Of a DNA stretch of 60,790 nt, positions 7,836-16,810 are shown piece by piece (positions within the stretch are counted from its first letter, which is position 1; every line of letters begins with the position of its first letter). Origin of the DNA: Alphaproteobacteria bacterium (GTDB lineage: Bacteria; Pseudomonadota; Alphaproteobacteria; Sphingomonadales; Sphingomonadaceae); contig JAGWWF010000023.1 of assembly GCA_018970445.1 (NCBI GenBank), forward strand, positions 1 to 60,790, written 5' to 3'. A model generated the notes under the pieces. The model was not told where the DNA came from. It saw only the letters and a program-made list of their open reading frames with translations, and made no database searches. Made by a program: the position numbers and the translations under genes.

Positions 7836-8453
7836 ATGACGGCATTGCGCAAGAGCTGGCTTTCGGCACTGCTGGAATGGCTGCTGGTGCAGTTCTTTCG
7901 TGCGCAGGGCTGGAAGGCCGTGGCCGAACGGCCGATCCCGGCCAAGGCGGTGATCATCGCCGCGCCGCACACGTCGAACTGGGATTTCGTCTATTATATC
8001 GGCCTCACCCGCGAGCTGGGCATCGAAACCAGCTTCATGGCCAAACGCCAGCTGTTCCGCTGGCCGCTGGGCAATTTCATGCGCCAGATGGGCGGCGTGG
8101 AGGTGAACCGCGAGGCCGGCGGCAATTATGTTCAGGCGATGATCGACGAATTCAACCGGCGCGACCAGTTCCTGCTGACGATTGCACCCGAAGGCACGCG
8201 CAAGGCGGTGGGCCAGTGGAAGACCGGTTTCTACCACATCGCGCTGGGGGCCAAGGTGCCGCTGATCATCGGCATGATGGATTATGCCAGGAAAACCGGC
8301 GGCCTGGGGGTGGCATTCATGCCCACCGGCGATTATGCCGCCGACATGGCGCGGGTGGAGGAATTCTATCGCAGCTGCACGCCGCGCCACCCGGAACATG
8401 CGATGAAATCCATCGTTGCCGCCAGCGTGCAAAGCTTCAACAAGGCCGCCTGA
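7836..8453 (+). CDS. PlsC-like 1-acyl-glycerol-3-phosphate acyltransferase family protein
   Basis: This is a 205-residue membrane-associated acyltransferase. The catalytic HX4D motif is HTSNWD at residues 45-50, and the glycerophosphate-binding block is PEGTR at 118-122. A hydrophobic stretch near residues 11-22 probably anchors it. It is shorter than housekeeping PlsC and belongs to the group often found as a second copy, so the acceptor could be a lysophospholipid or another lipid. It is followed after 11 bp by a DUF1295 membrane protein on the same strand, which is likely cotranscribed. Confidence 0.85.
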   Translation: MTALRKSWLSALLEWLLVQFFRAQGWKAVAERPIPAKAVIIAAPHTSNWDFVYYIGLTRELGIETSFMAKRQLFRWPLGNFMRQMGGVEVNREAGGNYVQAMIDEFNRRDQFLLTIAPEGTRKAVGQWKTGFYHIALGAKVPLIIGMMDYARKTGGLGVAFMPTGDYAADMARVEEFYRSCTPRHPEHAMKSIVAASVQSFNKAA

Positions 8454-8464
8454 AGACCCGCCCC

Positions 8465-9271
8465 ATGCTGATCGATCTTGCCATCACCCTTGCCGCTGTC
8501 GTTGCGCTGATGGGCGCCTGCTGGTGGGCCAGCCTGTCCATCCGCGATGTGTCGTTCATCGATGCCATCTGGGCCTATGGCATGGTGTTTGCCGTCGGGA
8601 TTGCCGCGCTGTTGAACGGCGGGCCGGCCGGGCCGGCGGGCTGGGCGCTGATCGCGCTGGTGGCGCTGTGGGGGCTGCGGCTGGGCACGCACCTGATTAC
8701 CCGCTGGCGCCGGCTGGGCCGCGATCCGCGCTATGAAAAGATCCTGGGCCACGTGATGAAGGGCTCTGGGCAAAAACAGGGCATGAGCTTTGCCAGGGCC
8801 GCTTGGGTGAGGGCCTTTGGCATGCAGGGGCCGCTGCTGTGGGGCGTGTGTCTGCCGGCGCAGGCCGGGGTGCTGGCCGATACCGGCGCGCCACTGCCGT
8901 GGTGGGGGCTGGCCGGGGCGGCGGTGGCGCTGGTGGGCATCGCCTTTGAAACCATCGGGGACGCGCAATTGGAGCGTTTCCGCGCCGATCCGGCCAACAA
9001 GGGCCGGGTGATGGACACCGGGCTTTGGCGCTACACCCGCCACCCCAATTATTTCGGCGATTTCACCGCCTGGTGGGGCATTTTTGCGGTTGGCATCGCC
9101 GCCGGCGCGCCGTGGTGGACGGTGATCGGCCCGCTGTTCCTGTCCTTCACCCTCACCCGCTGGTCGGGCGCACCGATGCTGGAACACAGCCTGAAGAAGC
9201 ACCGCCCCGGTTACGACGACTATATCCGCCGCACCTCCGGCTTTTTCCCGCTGCCGCCCAGGAAGGGCTGA
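8465..9271 (+). CDS. DUF1295 / steroid 5-alpha-reductase-like membrane protein
   Basis: This 268-residue polytopic protein has about six membrane helices. The C-terminal block GLWRYTRHPNYFGDFTAWWG is the family hallmark, shared with isoprenylcysteine methyltransferases and sterol reductases, and a later EHSLKKHRPGYDDYIRRTSGF is also typical. The substrate is unknown. I chose the ATG that begins MLIDLAITL, 11 bp after the acyltransferase, because upstream codons in this frame overlap that gene. It is the last gene of a two-gene lipid-related unit. Confidence 0.88.
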   Translation: MLIDLAITLAAVVALMGACWWASLSIRDVSFIDAIWAYGMVFAVGIAALLNGGPAGPAGWALIALVALWGLRLGTHLITRWRRLGRDPRYEKILGHVMKGSGQKQGMSFARAAWVRAFGMQGPLLWGVCLPAQAGVLADTGAPLPWWGLAGAAVALVGIAFETIGDAQLERFRADPANKGRVMDTGLWRYTRHPNYFGDFTAWWGIFAVGIAAGAPWWTVIGPLFLSFTLTRWSGAPMLEHSLKKHRPGYDDYIRRTSGFFPLPPRKG

Positions 9272-9272
9272 A

Positions 9273-9479
9273 TCAGCCCGCCCGCGCGCGTTCGAACAGC
9301 CAGACACGGATGGCGCTCGACAGGTTGGTGGTGCGTGCCTCGTCGATTTCCGCCACCAGGGCGGCCAGCGATTTGCCGTCGCTGGCCGCTGCTTCGTTCA
9401 GCGCCTGCCAGAAGACGGGTTCCAGGGTCAGGCTGGTCGAATGGCCCTGGATGGTGAGGCTGTATTTCTTGGGGCTCAT
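9273..9479 (-). CDS. Ribbon-helix-helix domain protein
   Basis: This 68-residue protein matches the RHH_4-type fold. A beta strand near residues 5-20 (KYSLTIQGHSTSLTLEP) is followed by two helices (FWQALNEAAASDGKSLAALV, then SSAIRVWLFERA). Members are common in alphaproteobacteria. DNA binding is presumed from the fold only, and no toxin partner is adjacent. The stop codon abuts the end of the convergent DUF1295 gene, and a strong hairpin lies 19 bp upstream of the ATG. Confidence 0.82.
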   Translation of the reverse strand: MSPKKYSLTIQGHSTSLTLEPVFWQALNEAAASDGKSLAALVAEIDEARTTNLSSAIRVWLFERARAG

Positions 9480-9497
9480 GTCAACTCAAGGCACTGC

Positions 9498-9518
9498 GCC
9501 ATGGGCAAAGCCCATGGC
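9498..9518 (-). other. Perfect 9-bp hairpin upstream of the RHH gene
   Basis: GCCATGGGC and GCCCATGGC pair perfectly around a 3-nt loop. There is no T-run. The hairpin lies between the stop of the acetoacetyl-CoA reductase and the RHH start, so it could mark an mRNA 3' end or a processing site. Confidence 0.5.
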
Positions 9519-9615
9519 CGACGTCGAAGCGGTTCGGCTGGCAGGTGCGCCAGCCGCCGGCCCGGCCGGGCTTGCGCCTGTCGGCGCGCGGCACGCGCGC
9601 GCGCGGCGCGGCGCC

Positions 9616-10338
9616 TCAATACATATGCTGCCCGCCATTCACCGACAGGGTGGAACCGGTGATGAAGCCGGCATCCTCGCTGGTGAGGAAGGCGACGGTG
9701 CGGGCGATTTCGCTGGCTTGGCCCAGCCGGCCGATCGGGATTTTCGCCACGATCTTGGCCAGCACATCGGCCGGCACGGCGGCGACCATGTCGGTATCGA
9801 TATAGCCCGGCGCGATCGCATTGGCGGTGATGCCGAAGCGGGCACCTTCCTGGGCCAGCGCCTTGGTGAAGCCGTGGATGCCGGATTTGGCGGCGGCATA
9901 ATTGACCTGGCCATATTGGCCGGCCTGGCCGTTGATGCTGCCGATCTGCACATAACGGCCCCAGCCGCGTTCCTTCATGCCGGCGAATGTTGCCTTGGCC
10001 ATGTTGAAACAGCCGCCCAGGTTGACGCGGATCACCTCGTCCCACGCCTCCCAGCTCATCTTCATCAGCGTGCCGTCGCGGGTGATGCCGGCGTTGTTGA
10101 CCACGATGTCGATGGGGCCAAGCTCGGCCGCGACCTGGGCGCAGCCATCCAGGCAGGCCTGATGATCGGCGACATTCCACTTGTAGCTCTTGATGCCGGT
10201 GGCCGCGGTGAAGGTGCGCGCCTTGTCGTCGCTGCCGCCATAATTGGCCGCCACCGTCACGCCTGCATCACGCAGCGCGCAGCTGATCGCTTCGCCGATG
10301 CCGCGTGTGCCGCCCGTCACCACTGCCACTCGTGCCAT
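9616..10338 (-). CDS. phbB: Acetoacetyl-CoA reductase (short-chain dehydrogenase)
   Basis: This enzyme reduces acetoacetyl-CoA to (R)-3-hydroxybutyryl-CoA with NADPH, the second step of polyhydroxybutyrate synthesis. At 240 residues it has the usual length. The Rossmann motif TGGTRGIG is at residues 8-15, NNAG at 81-84, and the catalytic Ser134, Tyr147 and Lys151 lie in GSINGQAGQYGQVNYAAAKS. GIKSYKWNVADH and the C-terminal FITGSTLSVNGGQHMY are characteristic of PhbB rather than FabG. No phaA or phaC is nearby, so the pathway role rests on homology. Confidence 0.9.
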   Translation of the reverse strand: MARVAVVTGGTRGIGEAISCALRDAGVTVAANYGGSDDKARTFTAATGIKSYKWNVADHQACLDGCAQVAAELGPIDIVVNNAGITRDGTLMKMSWEAWDEVIRVNLGGCFNMAKATFAGMKERGWGRYVQIGSINGQAGQYGQVNYAAAKSGIHGFTKALAQEGARFGITANAIAPGYIDTDMVAAVPADVLAKIVAKIPIGRLGQASEIARTVAFLTSEDAGFITGSTLSVNGGQHMY

Positions 10339-10442
10339 GCATCACCCAATGTGCCCAGCCGGGGTTGATCCCCCGTGCCAAGCTGTCACTTTGGGCCGGA
10401 CGCCGTGGCTTTTCAATGGGCCGAAAGGCGGAAAAAGCGCGG

Positions 10443-11468
10443 TCAGGCCCAGCCGGCCAGTTCGCGGCGCACGAGTGTCTCCAGCATGGCCATGCCAGTG
10501 TCGCTGGCGTTCAGGCAGGGGATATAGGCAAAATGCGTGCCGCCGGCCTCCAGAAATTCGTCGCGGCCTTCCATGGCCACCTCTTCCAGCGTTTCCAGGC
10601 AATCGGCGGCAAAGCCGGGGCAGACGACGGCGATCTTCTCCACGCCCTGTTTCGGCAGGGCCAGCAGCGTGTCGTCGGTATAGGGTTTCAGCCATTCGGC
10701 GCGGCCAAAGCGCGACTGGAAGGTTACCTGCACGGCCACGCCCAGTTCGGCCTGCAACAGCCGGCCGGTCTTCAGGCACTGGCAATGATAGGGATCGCCG
10801 GCTTCCAGCGTGGAGCGCGGCATGCCGTGGAAGCTGGTGACGATCAGATCGGGCACGAAATCCAGCCCGGCCAGGCCATTGCGGATCGATTGCGCCAGCG
10901 CGGCGATATGATCGGGATTGTCGTAATAGGGGGCCAGCGTGCGCAGCGCCGGCTGCCAGCGCATGCGCATCAGCACCCGTGCCGCCTCGTCCACCACGGT
11001 GGCATTGGTGGCGGCGGAATATTGCGGATACATGGGTGCCAGCAGGATACGGTCGCAGCCGGCCTTCATCAGCGCGCCCAGCCGTTCGCCGATCGATCTT
11101 GTGCCATAGCGCATCGCCCAATCCACCAGCACGCCATCGCCCAGCCGCTGTTGCAGCGCCTCTGCCTGGCGGCGGGTGTAGACGGTGATGGGCGAACCAT
11201 CGGGCAGCCACACCTTGGCATAATTGGCCGCCGTGGTGCGCGGCCGCACGTTGAGGATGAGCAGGTTGAGGATCGGCCGCCAGATCAGCTGCGGGATTTC
11301 AATCACGCGCGGATCGGACAGGAATTCGCGCAGGAAGCGCCGCACGCTGGGCACATCGGGCGCATCGGGCGACCCCAGATTGACCAGCAGCACGCCGACG
11401 CGCCCCGATTTCACCGGCACGTGATCGGCCGGCAGCGCCTGCGGCGGCAAGACAAGCGGGGCGATCAT
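10443..11468 (-). CDS. hemH: Ferrochelatase
   Basis: HemH inserts Fe2+ into protoporphyrin IX to make protoheme. It has 341 residues. The N-terminal block is VGVLLVNLGSPDAP, and the active-site His is in VTSFHGMPRST. The family Glu region follows near the C-terminus (FLEAGGTHFAYIPCLNAS). Its ATG overlaps the stop of the upstream molybdopterin oxidoreductase (ATGA), so it is probably the last gene of a peroxiredoxin-oxidoreductase-hemH transcript. Confidence 0.95.
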   Translation of the reverse strand: MIAPLVLPPQALPADHVPVKSGRVGVLLVNLGSPDAPDVPSVRRFLREFLSDPRVIEIPQLIWRPILNLLILNVRPRTTAANYAKVWLPDGSPITVYTRRQAEALQQRLGDGVLVDWAMRYGTRSIGERLGALMKAGCDRILLAPMYPQYSAATNATVVDEAARVLMRMRWQPALRTLAPYYDNPDHIAALAQSIRNGLAGLDFVPDLIVTSFHGMPRSTLEAGDPYHCQCLKTGRLLQAELGVAVQVTFQSRFGRAEWLKPYTDDTLLALPKQGVEKIAVVCPGFAADCLETLEEVAMEGRDEFLEAGGTHFAYIPCLNASDTGMAMLETLVRRELAGWA

Positions 11469-13729
11469 GCCGGCAGCAGCGGCAACGAGGGCCAGCGCCG
11501 GCCGGTGGCCGCGGCCAGCGCATTGGCCACCGCCGGCGCGATCGGCGGCGTGCCGGGTTCGCCAATCCCGCCGGGATCAGCATCGGATGCGATGATGCGC
11601 ACGTCTATTTCGGGACAATCGGCCATGGTGATCAGTGGATAGGCGTGGAAATTGTCTTGCTCCACCTGCCCTTGCGCAAAACTGATGCGGCCGAACAGCG
11701 CGGCCGACAGGCCAAAGACGATGCCGCCTTCGATTTGCGCCGTCACCGTATCGGGATTGATCACCCGGCCGCAGTCCGCCGCCGCCCACACGCGCGTCAC
11801 GCGCGGCGTGCCCTGCGCCGGCACCTCGACCTCGGCAATCTGCGCCACGATGCTGCCGAAACTTTCCACCAGTGCAACGCCGCGCGCCACCACGGGCTGG
11901 CCGGGCTGGCCGTCATCGCGGCCCAGCGGCCCGCCCATTTCCAGCACGGTGCGCAGCACGGCGGCATGGCGCGGCCGTTCGTTCAGCATGGCCAGCCGAA
12001 ACGCGCCCGGATCCTGCTTTGCCGCCAGCGCCAGCTCATCCACGAAGGATTCGACGATGAACCCGGTGAAGCTGTGGCCAACGCTGCGCCAGAAGCCCAG
12101 CGGCGCGGTGCAATCGGCCAGCACATGGCTGATGCGCTGGGCAGGGATGACATAGGGCAGGTCCACCGCGCCTTCGATCGCGCCGGCGCCGGCGGCCGGC
12201 CGCCCCATCAGGCTGCCGATGTTGCGGCCGGCAAAGGCCGCGCCCACATCGGGCACGGCAATGGCGCAGTGCCAGGCGGTGATGCCGTTCGGCCCGGCCT
12301 TGCCGTGCAGGCGGGCGGCCGCGGCCGGGCGCAGCATGTCGTGGCCGAAATCCTCCTCCCGGCTCCAGATCAGCTGCACCGGGCGGCCGGCGGCGCGGGC
12401 GATGATGGCGGCCTGGGCGCAGGCATCGCCTTCCACCTTGCGGCCAAAGCCGCCGCCGATCAGCGTGGGGTGCACCACCACGCCATCGCCATCGATGTCC
12501 AGCGCGCGGGCGACGGCGCGCGCGGCCAGGCTGGCGCTTTGCGTCGGCGCCCAGAGTTCGGCCCCTTCATCGGTCACGCGCGCAGTGGCGGTCATCGGTT
12601 CCAGGCAGGCATGGGCCAGGAACGGCAGCGTGTAATCGGCCGTCACCACGCCCGGCCCGGCCAGCGCGGCGGCGATATCGCCGGCCTCGTGCACCGTCTC
12701 GCCAATCGGTTCGGCCGGGCCGGGGGCGCGGCCATCCACCAGCAATCCGCCCTTCACCGCTGCTTCCAGCCAAGGGCCGGGGGCATTGTCCACCCGTGTC
12801 CAGCGCGGCTTGGCGGCGGCAAGCAGGCGGGCGGCGGCCCACCAGCTGTCACCCACGCAGGCAATGAAATCGGGGCCTTCGACAAGGCTGAACCCCGGCG
12901 GCGGCGGCGGGAAATCGCAATCATCCAGCCGCGCTCCGGCCGGGGCCTGGCGGATGGCGGCAAAGCCCAGGCCGGGCAGCCGCACATCGCTGCCAAAACG
13001 CGCCGATCCATCCACCTTGCCCGGCACGTCCAGCCGCAGCAGCGGCTGGCCCACCAGCCGGCGGGTTGTGCGCAGCGGCGGATCATCGGGCAGGGCGGCT
13101 GGATCGACATCGCCCACCACGGCATGGAACGGCAGGCGATTGGCCTTGTAGGTGACAAAGCCGCCGGCGGTATCGCATTCGCGCCAATCCACATTCCAGC
13201 GCCGGGCGGCGGCCTGCACCAGCAGGATGCGCGCGGCGGCCGCGGCGCTGCGCAGCGGCATTTCCCAGGCGCGCACGCTGTTGGACCCGCCGGTGATCTG
13301 GAATTCGAACAGCCGGGCCAGCTGGCGGCCCGCCCCCTGCACCAGGCTGCGCAGCGGTTCGCCCAGCCCGGCCGCAGCGCCAGCCGCCAGCCCGGGGTTG
13401 GCATAATCCGGCCCCAGCGGTGCCGGCTCCACGCCCACGGCGCGCCAATCCGCCCCCAGTTCATCGGCCACGATCTGCGCCAGCGCCGACCAGATGCCCT
13501 GGCCCATTTCGGCCTGGGCCACCGCCACCACCACCCGGCCATCGGCACCGATCTTCACATAGGCGTTGATCAGCGTTTCACCCGGTGCCGCCGTCCAGTT
13601 GAACGCGCGCGCACGCGGCCACACCCCCCAGCCGATGGCCAGGCCGGCCCCGGCAACGGCCGCGACCAGCAGGCGACGCCGGGTCAGGCCGGCACGCGGC
13701 CGGCCGGCCGGGCGGGGGGCTTCGGGCAT
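11465..13729 (-). CDS. Molybdopterin-binding oxidoreductase large subunit, isoquinoline 1-oxidoreductase beta type
   Basis: This 754-residue protein belongs to the xanthine dehydrogenase/aldehyde oxidase molybdenum hydroxylases and resembles IorB. A twin-Arg-like leader (TRRRLLVAAVAGAGLAIG, residues 16-33) suggests Tat export or membrane anchoring. Cofactor-binding motifs include AEMGQGIWSALAQIVADELG, IGGGFGRKVEGDA and the C-terminal GGIGEPGTPPIAPA with the catalytic Glu. The gene looks complete. The small [2Fe-2S] partner that such subunits normally need is not adjacent. The substrate is unknown. It overlaps hemH by 4 bp and follows the peroxiredoxin by 17 bp. Confidence 0.88.
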   Translation of the reverse strand: MPEAPRPAGRPRAGLTRRRLLVAAVAGAGLAIGWGVWPRARAFNWTAAPGETLINAYVKIGADGRVVVAVAQAEMGQGIWSALAQIVADELGADWRAVGVEPAPLGPDYANPGLAAGAAAGLGEPLRSLVQGAGRQLARLFEFQITGGSNSVRAWEMPLRSAAAAARILLVQAAARRWNVDWRECDTAGGFVTYKANRLPFHAVVGDVDPAALPDDPPLRTTRRLVGQPLLRLDVPGKVDGSARFGSDVRLPGLGFAAIRQAPAGARLDDCDFPPPPPGFSLVEGPDFIACVGDSWWAAARLLAAAKPRWTRVDNAPGPWLEAAVKGGLLVDGRAPGPAEPIGETVHEAGDIAAALAGPGVVTADYTLPFLAHACLEPMTATARVTDEGAELWAPTQSASLAARAVARALDIDGDGVVVHPTLIGGGFGRKVEGDACAQAAIIARAAGRPVQLIWSREEDFGHDMLRPAAAARLHGKAGPNGITAWHCAIAVPDVGAAFAGRNIGSLMGRPAAGAGAIEGAVDLPYVIPAQRISHVLADCTAPLGFWRSVGHSFTGFIVESFVDELALAAKQDPGAFRLAMLNERPRHAAVLRTVLEMGGPLGRDDGQPGQPVVARGVALVESFGSIVAQIAEVEVPAQGTPRVTRVWAAADCGRVINPDTVTAQIEGGIVFGLSAALFGRISFAQGQVEQDNFHAYPLITMADCPEIDVRIIASDADPGGIGEPGTPPIAPAVANALAAATGRRWPSLPLLPA

Positions 13730-13746
13730 GGCGGGGGGCGCTGGCG

Positions 13747-14232
13747 TCAGGCGAGCTGGGCCAGCAGATGTTCGGCCGACGACACGCCAAAGGCGCCCGG
13801 CGGCTCGATGTTCAGTTCGGCGACCACGCCATCCCTGACGATCATCGAAAAGCGCTGGCCGCGCAGGCCCATGCCGAAACTGCTGCCATCGAAGGTCAGG
13901 CCCAGCGCCCTGGAAAAATCGCCATTGCCATCGGCGATCATCGTCACCTTGCCATCAACGCCGGCCGATTTGCCCCACGCTGCCATCACGAAGGCATCGT
14001 TGACCGAAACGCAGACGATCTCGTCCACGCCCCTGGCCGCCATCGCCTCGGCATTGTCGACATAGCCGGGCAGGTGCCGGGCCGAACAGGTGGGGGTGAA
14101 GGCACCGGGCACCGAAAACAGCGCCACGGTGCGGCCGCCGAACAGATCGGCCGTGGCCAGCGGGGCCGGGCCATCGGCCGTGGCCTTGATCAGGGTCATG
14201 GCCGGAATCGTGTCGCCAACATTGATGCTCAT
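13747..14232 (-). CDS. Peroxiredoxin, Prx5 type
   Basis: This is a thiol peroxidase that reduces peroxides with thiols such as glutathione or glutaredoxin. Its 161 residues are normal for the Prx5 subfamily. The peroxidatic Cys49 lies in VPGAFTPTCS, a second Cys is at 74 (EIVCVSVND), and GLRGQRFSMIVRDGVV is the conserved arginine region. It is the first gene of a minus-strand run with the molybdopterin oxidoreductase and hemH, and it is divergent from algH across about 75 bp. Confidence 0.93.
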   Translation of the reverse strand: MSINVGDTIPAMTLIKATADGPAPLATADLFGGRTVALFSVPGAFTPTCSARHLPGYVDNAEAMAARGVDEIVCVSVNDAFVMAAWGKSAGVDGKVTMIADGNGDFSRALGLTFDGSSFGMGLRGQRFSMIVRDGVVAELNIEPPGAFGVSSAEHLLAQLA

Positions 14233-14306
14233 GAGGGGGCTCTCCTGCCTGTGCGGGTTGCGGTTTCTCCCTAGCCTTGGCCTTGGCGCGCGTCCAGCGT
14301 GGCCCT

Positions 14307-14879
14307 ATGCTCGATCGCGTGGAATCACCGCCCTTCCTGTCCGGCCAGTTGCTGCTGTCGATGCCCGGCATCGGGGATGACCGGTTTGAACGCAGCGTGA
14401 TCGCCATTTGCCTGCATGATGATGACGGCGCGCTTGGGCTGGTGATCAACAAGCCGCTGCCCGATCTCACCCTGCATGGGCTGATGGCGCAACTGGACAT
14501 CGCGCCGGGGGTGGCGCCCGATGTGCCGGTGCTGGCCGGCGGGCCGATGGCGCCGGGGCATGGTGTCGTGCTGCACAGCGCCGATTATGCCGCCGGCAAC
14601 ACCATTCAGGTCGGGACCGCCTGGGCCTTCACCTCCACCCTGGACGTGCTGCACGCCATCGCGCGCGGCGACGGGCCCCGGCACTGGCACATGCTGCTGG
14701 GCCATGCCGGCTGGGGCGCCGGGCAGCTGGATGGCGAAATGCGCCAGCACGGCTGGCATCTGGCGCAGGGCGATGCCCGAATCGTCTGGCAGGTGCCCGC
14801 CGAACAGCGCTGGCAACGCGCCTTCGCCCTGACCGGCATCGACGTCACCCAGCTGGCCGCAACGCCGGGCCGCGCCTGA
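14307..14879 (+). CDS. algH: YqgE/AlgH family protein
   Basis: This 190-residue member of the YqgE/AlgH family carries the hallmark FLSGQLLLSMPGIGDDRFERS at the start, then GALGLVINKPL, VLAGGPM and LLGHAGWGAGQLDGEM. The family is widespread and structurally known, but its biochemical role is unsettled; it was linked to alginate regulation in Pseudomonas. I chose the ATG starting MLDRVESPPF because the fold begins there. It is convergent with the acyl-CoA dehydrogenase, 10 bp away. Confidence 0.92.
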   Translation: MLDRVESPPFLSGQLLLSMPGIGDDRFERSVIAICLHDDDGALGLVINKPLPDLTLHGLMAQLDIAPGVAPDVPVLAGGPMAPGHGVVLHSADYAAGNTIQVGTAWAFTSTLDVLHAIARGDGPRHWHMLLGHAGWGAGQLDGEMRQHGWHLAQGDARIVWQVPAEQRWQRAFALTGIDVTQLAATPGRA

Positions 14880-14889
14880 GGCGCGCTGC

Positions 14890-16032
14890 TCAGATCGTGC
14901 GCGCCACCACCAGCTTCATGATCTCGCTGGTCCCGCCATAGATGCGCTGCACGCGCGCGTCGCGCCACAGGCGGGCGATGGGATATTCGTTCATGTAACC
15001 GGCGCCGCCGTGCAGTTGCAGCGCTTCGTCGCACACGCGGCCCTGCAATTCGGTGTGCCACAGCTTGGCCGCGCTGGCTTCGGCGGCGGTCAGCGTGCCT
15101 TCGACCAGTTTCTGCAGACCCCAATCGATATGGGCCCAGCCCACCTGCAATTCGGTCTTCAGCCCGGCCAGCACGAACTGCGTGTTCTGGAAATCCCACA
15201 CCGTCTTGCCGAAGGCCTTGCGATCCTTCACGAACTTCACTGCTTCATCAAAGGCGCGCTGGGCCCCGGCCTGGGCGGAAATGGCGATCGAAAGCCGCTC
15301 CTGCGGCAACTGGCTCATCAGATAGATGAAGCCCTTGTTCTCCTCGCCCAGGCAGTTGGTCATCGGCACGCGGACATCGTTGAAGAAGAGTTCCGACGTG
15401 TCGGCGCTGTTCTGGCCGATCTTGTCGAGGTTGCGGCCGCGGCTGAAGCCCTCGCGGTCGGCCTCCACCAGGATGAGCGACGTGCCCTTGGCGCCGGCAT
15501 CGGGATCGGTCTTGGCCACCACGATGATCAGATCGGCGTTCTGGCCGTTGGTGATATAGGTCTTGGAGCCATTGATGACATAATGATTGCCATCCTTGCG
15601 GGCGGTGGTGCGCACGCCCTGCAGATCGCTGCCGGCCCCCGGTTCGGTCATGGCGATGGCGGTGATGATCTCGCCGGAAATCATCCGGGGCAGATATTTC
15701 GCCTTCTGCTCCGCCGAACCATAGGCCACCAGATAATCGGCGATGATGTCGGATTGCAGGGTGATGCCGGCCGAAGACCCGGCATAGCTCAATTCCTCGT
15801 CAACGATGGCGTTGTAACGGAAATCCAGGCCCAGGCCGCCATATTCCTCCGGCACGGTGGGGCACAGCAGCCCGGCCTCGCCGCAGGCGCGCCAGAACTT
15901 GCGGTCGACAATGCCCTCTTCCTCATAACGGTCGAGGTTGGGGATCAGTTCCTTGTCGAACAGCTTGCGCACCGTGTCGCGGAAGGCGACTTCATCCGGG
16001 CCATAGACGCGGCGATCGGCGGTTTCGAGCAT
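14890..16032 (-). CDS. Acyl-CoA dehydrogenase
   Basis: This is an FAD enzyme that makes the 2,3-double bond of acyl-CoA in beta-oxidation or a related catabolic route. The 380 residues contain the two family signatures AIAMTEPGAGSDLQGVRT and LQLHGGAGYMNEYPIARLWR. The catalytic Glu is in IYGGTSEIMK near the C-terminus. The chain-length preference cannot be told from sequence here; the layout is like long-chain or generic bacterial FadE-type short proteins. It stands alone on the minus strand, divergent from an exported protein. Confidence 0.92.
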   Translation of the reverse strand: MLETADRRVYGPDEVAFRDTVRKLFDKELIPNLDRYEEEGIVDRKFWRACGEAGLLCPTVPEEYGGLGLDFRYNAIVDEELSYAGSSAGITLQSDIIADYLVAYGSAEQKAKYLPRMISGEIITAIAMTEPGAGSDLQGVRTTARKDGNHYVINGSKTYITNGQNADLIIVVAKTDPDAGAKGTSLILVEADREGFSRGRNLDKIGQNSADTSELFFNDVRVPMTNCLGEENKGFIYLMSQLPQERLSIAISAQAGAQRAFDEAVKFVKDRKAFGKTVWDFQNTQFVLAGLKTELQVGWAHIDWGLQKLVEGTLTAAEASAAKLWHTELQGRVCDEALQLHGGAGYMNEYPIARLWRDARVQRIYGGTSEIMKLVVARTI

Positions 16033-16141
16033 GGCGGGTCCCTTTTTCGTGCAGGCCGGTTTGTCACTGCGTTATGTGGCGTGTGTGGCCGCCTCGTCAC
16101 CTGTCTTGCAAGAGAGGGCGGCGCGGTGCCACAGTGTGGGC

Positions 16142-16810
16142 ATGACCAGCCCCCTGCTTGCCCTGTTCCTTGCCGCCGCGGCGCCCACCGCGCCGCCACC
16201 GGCCGTGCCGGCCACCGCGCCGCCGCCGGCGGTGGAGCGCATCAGCATCGGCGGCACCGCTATCGCGGTGCCGGTGCCCGCCGGCTATTGCCCGCCGCAG
16301 GGCAATGAGGTGGCGGTGATCGCCATGGTCAACGCCGCCGACACCACCAACGACACGCCGCTGGCGCTGGTGTCGTGCCGGCCGGGCGTGGGCGCGCTGG
16401 ATGATTATTATCTGTTCAAGACCACCAAGGCGACCGTGGCGCTGGAACTGTCGCGCCCGGTGCTGCTGGCCGGATTGGGGCCGGCGTTCAAGACGCTGGA
16501 TACCAAGGCGCTGATGGACAAGGCGAAATCCGCGCTGAAAGACGGGTTTGGCGACTCGATCAGCGTGAGCGACGGCACCATCTCCCCGGCCGGCCAGGAT
16601 GATGTGTGCGGATACATGGCCGGCATATTGGGCGTGGAGGCCAATGGCCAGAAGGGCCGCATTGCCATCGCCCTGTGCGTCACCACCATCAAGCGCAAGC
16701 TGGTGACGATCAACCATTATGAACCGGCTTCGGCCAAACGCAGCCAGGCGCAGATGCTGGCCGATGTGCGCAGCTTTGCCGACAGGATGATTGCCGCCAA
16801 TGAAAAATGA
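16142..16810 (+). CDS. Hypothetical exported protein
   Basis: I do not recognise a family. The 222 residues begin with a hydrophobic signal-like segment (SPLLALFLAAAAPTA) and then a Pro/Ala-rich linker. The folded part has three Cys residues (YCPPQG, VSCRPG, DVCGYM) and repeated beta-strand-like stretches, consistent with a periplasmic domain. It overlaps the following dipeptidase gene by 11 bp, so the two are probably cotranslated and may act in the same compartment. Confidence 0.7.
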   Translation: MTSPLLALFLAAAAPTAPPPAVPATAPPPAVERISIGGTAIAVPVPAGYCPPQGNEVAVIAMVNAADTTNDTPLALVSCRPGVGALDDYYLFKTTKATVALELSRPVLLAGLGPAFKTLDTKALMDKAKSALKDGFGDSISVSDGTISPAGQDDVCGYMAGILGVEANGQKGRIAIALCVTTIKRKLVTINHYEPASAKRSQAQMLADVRSFADRMIAANEK

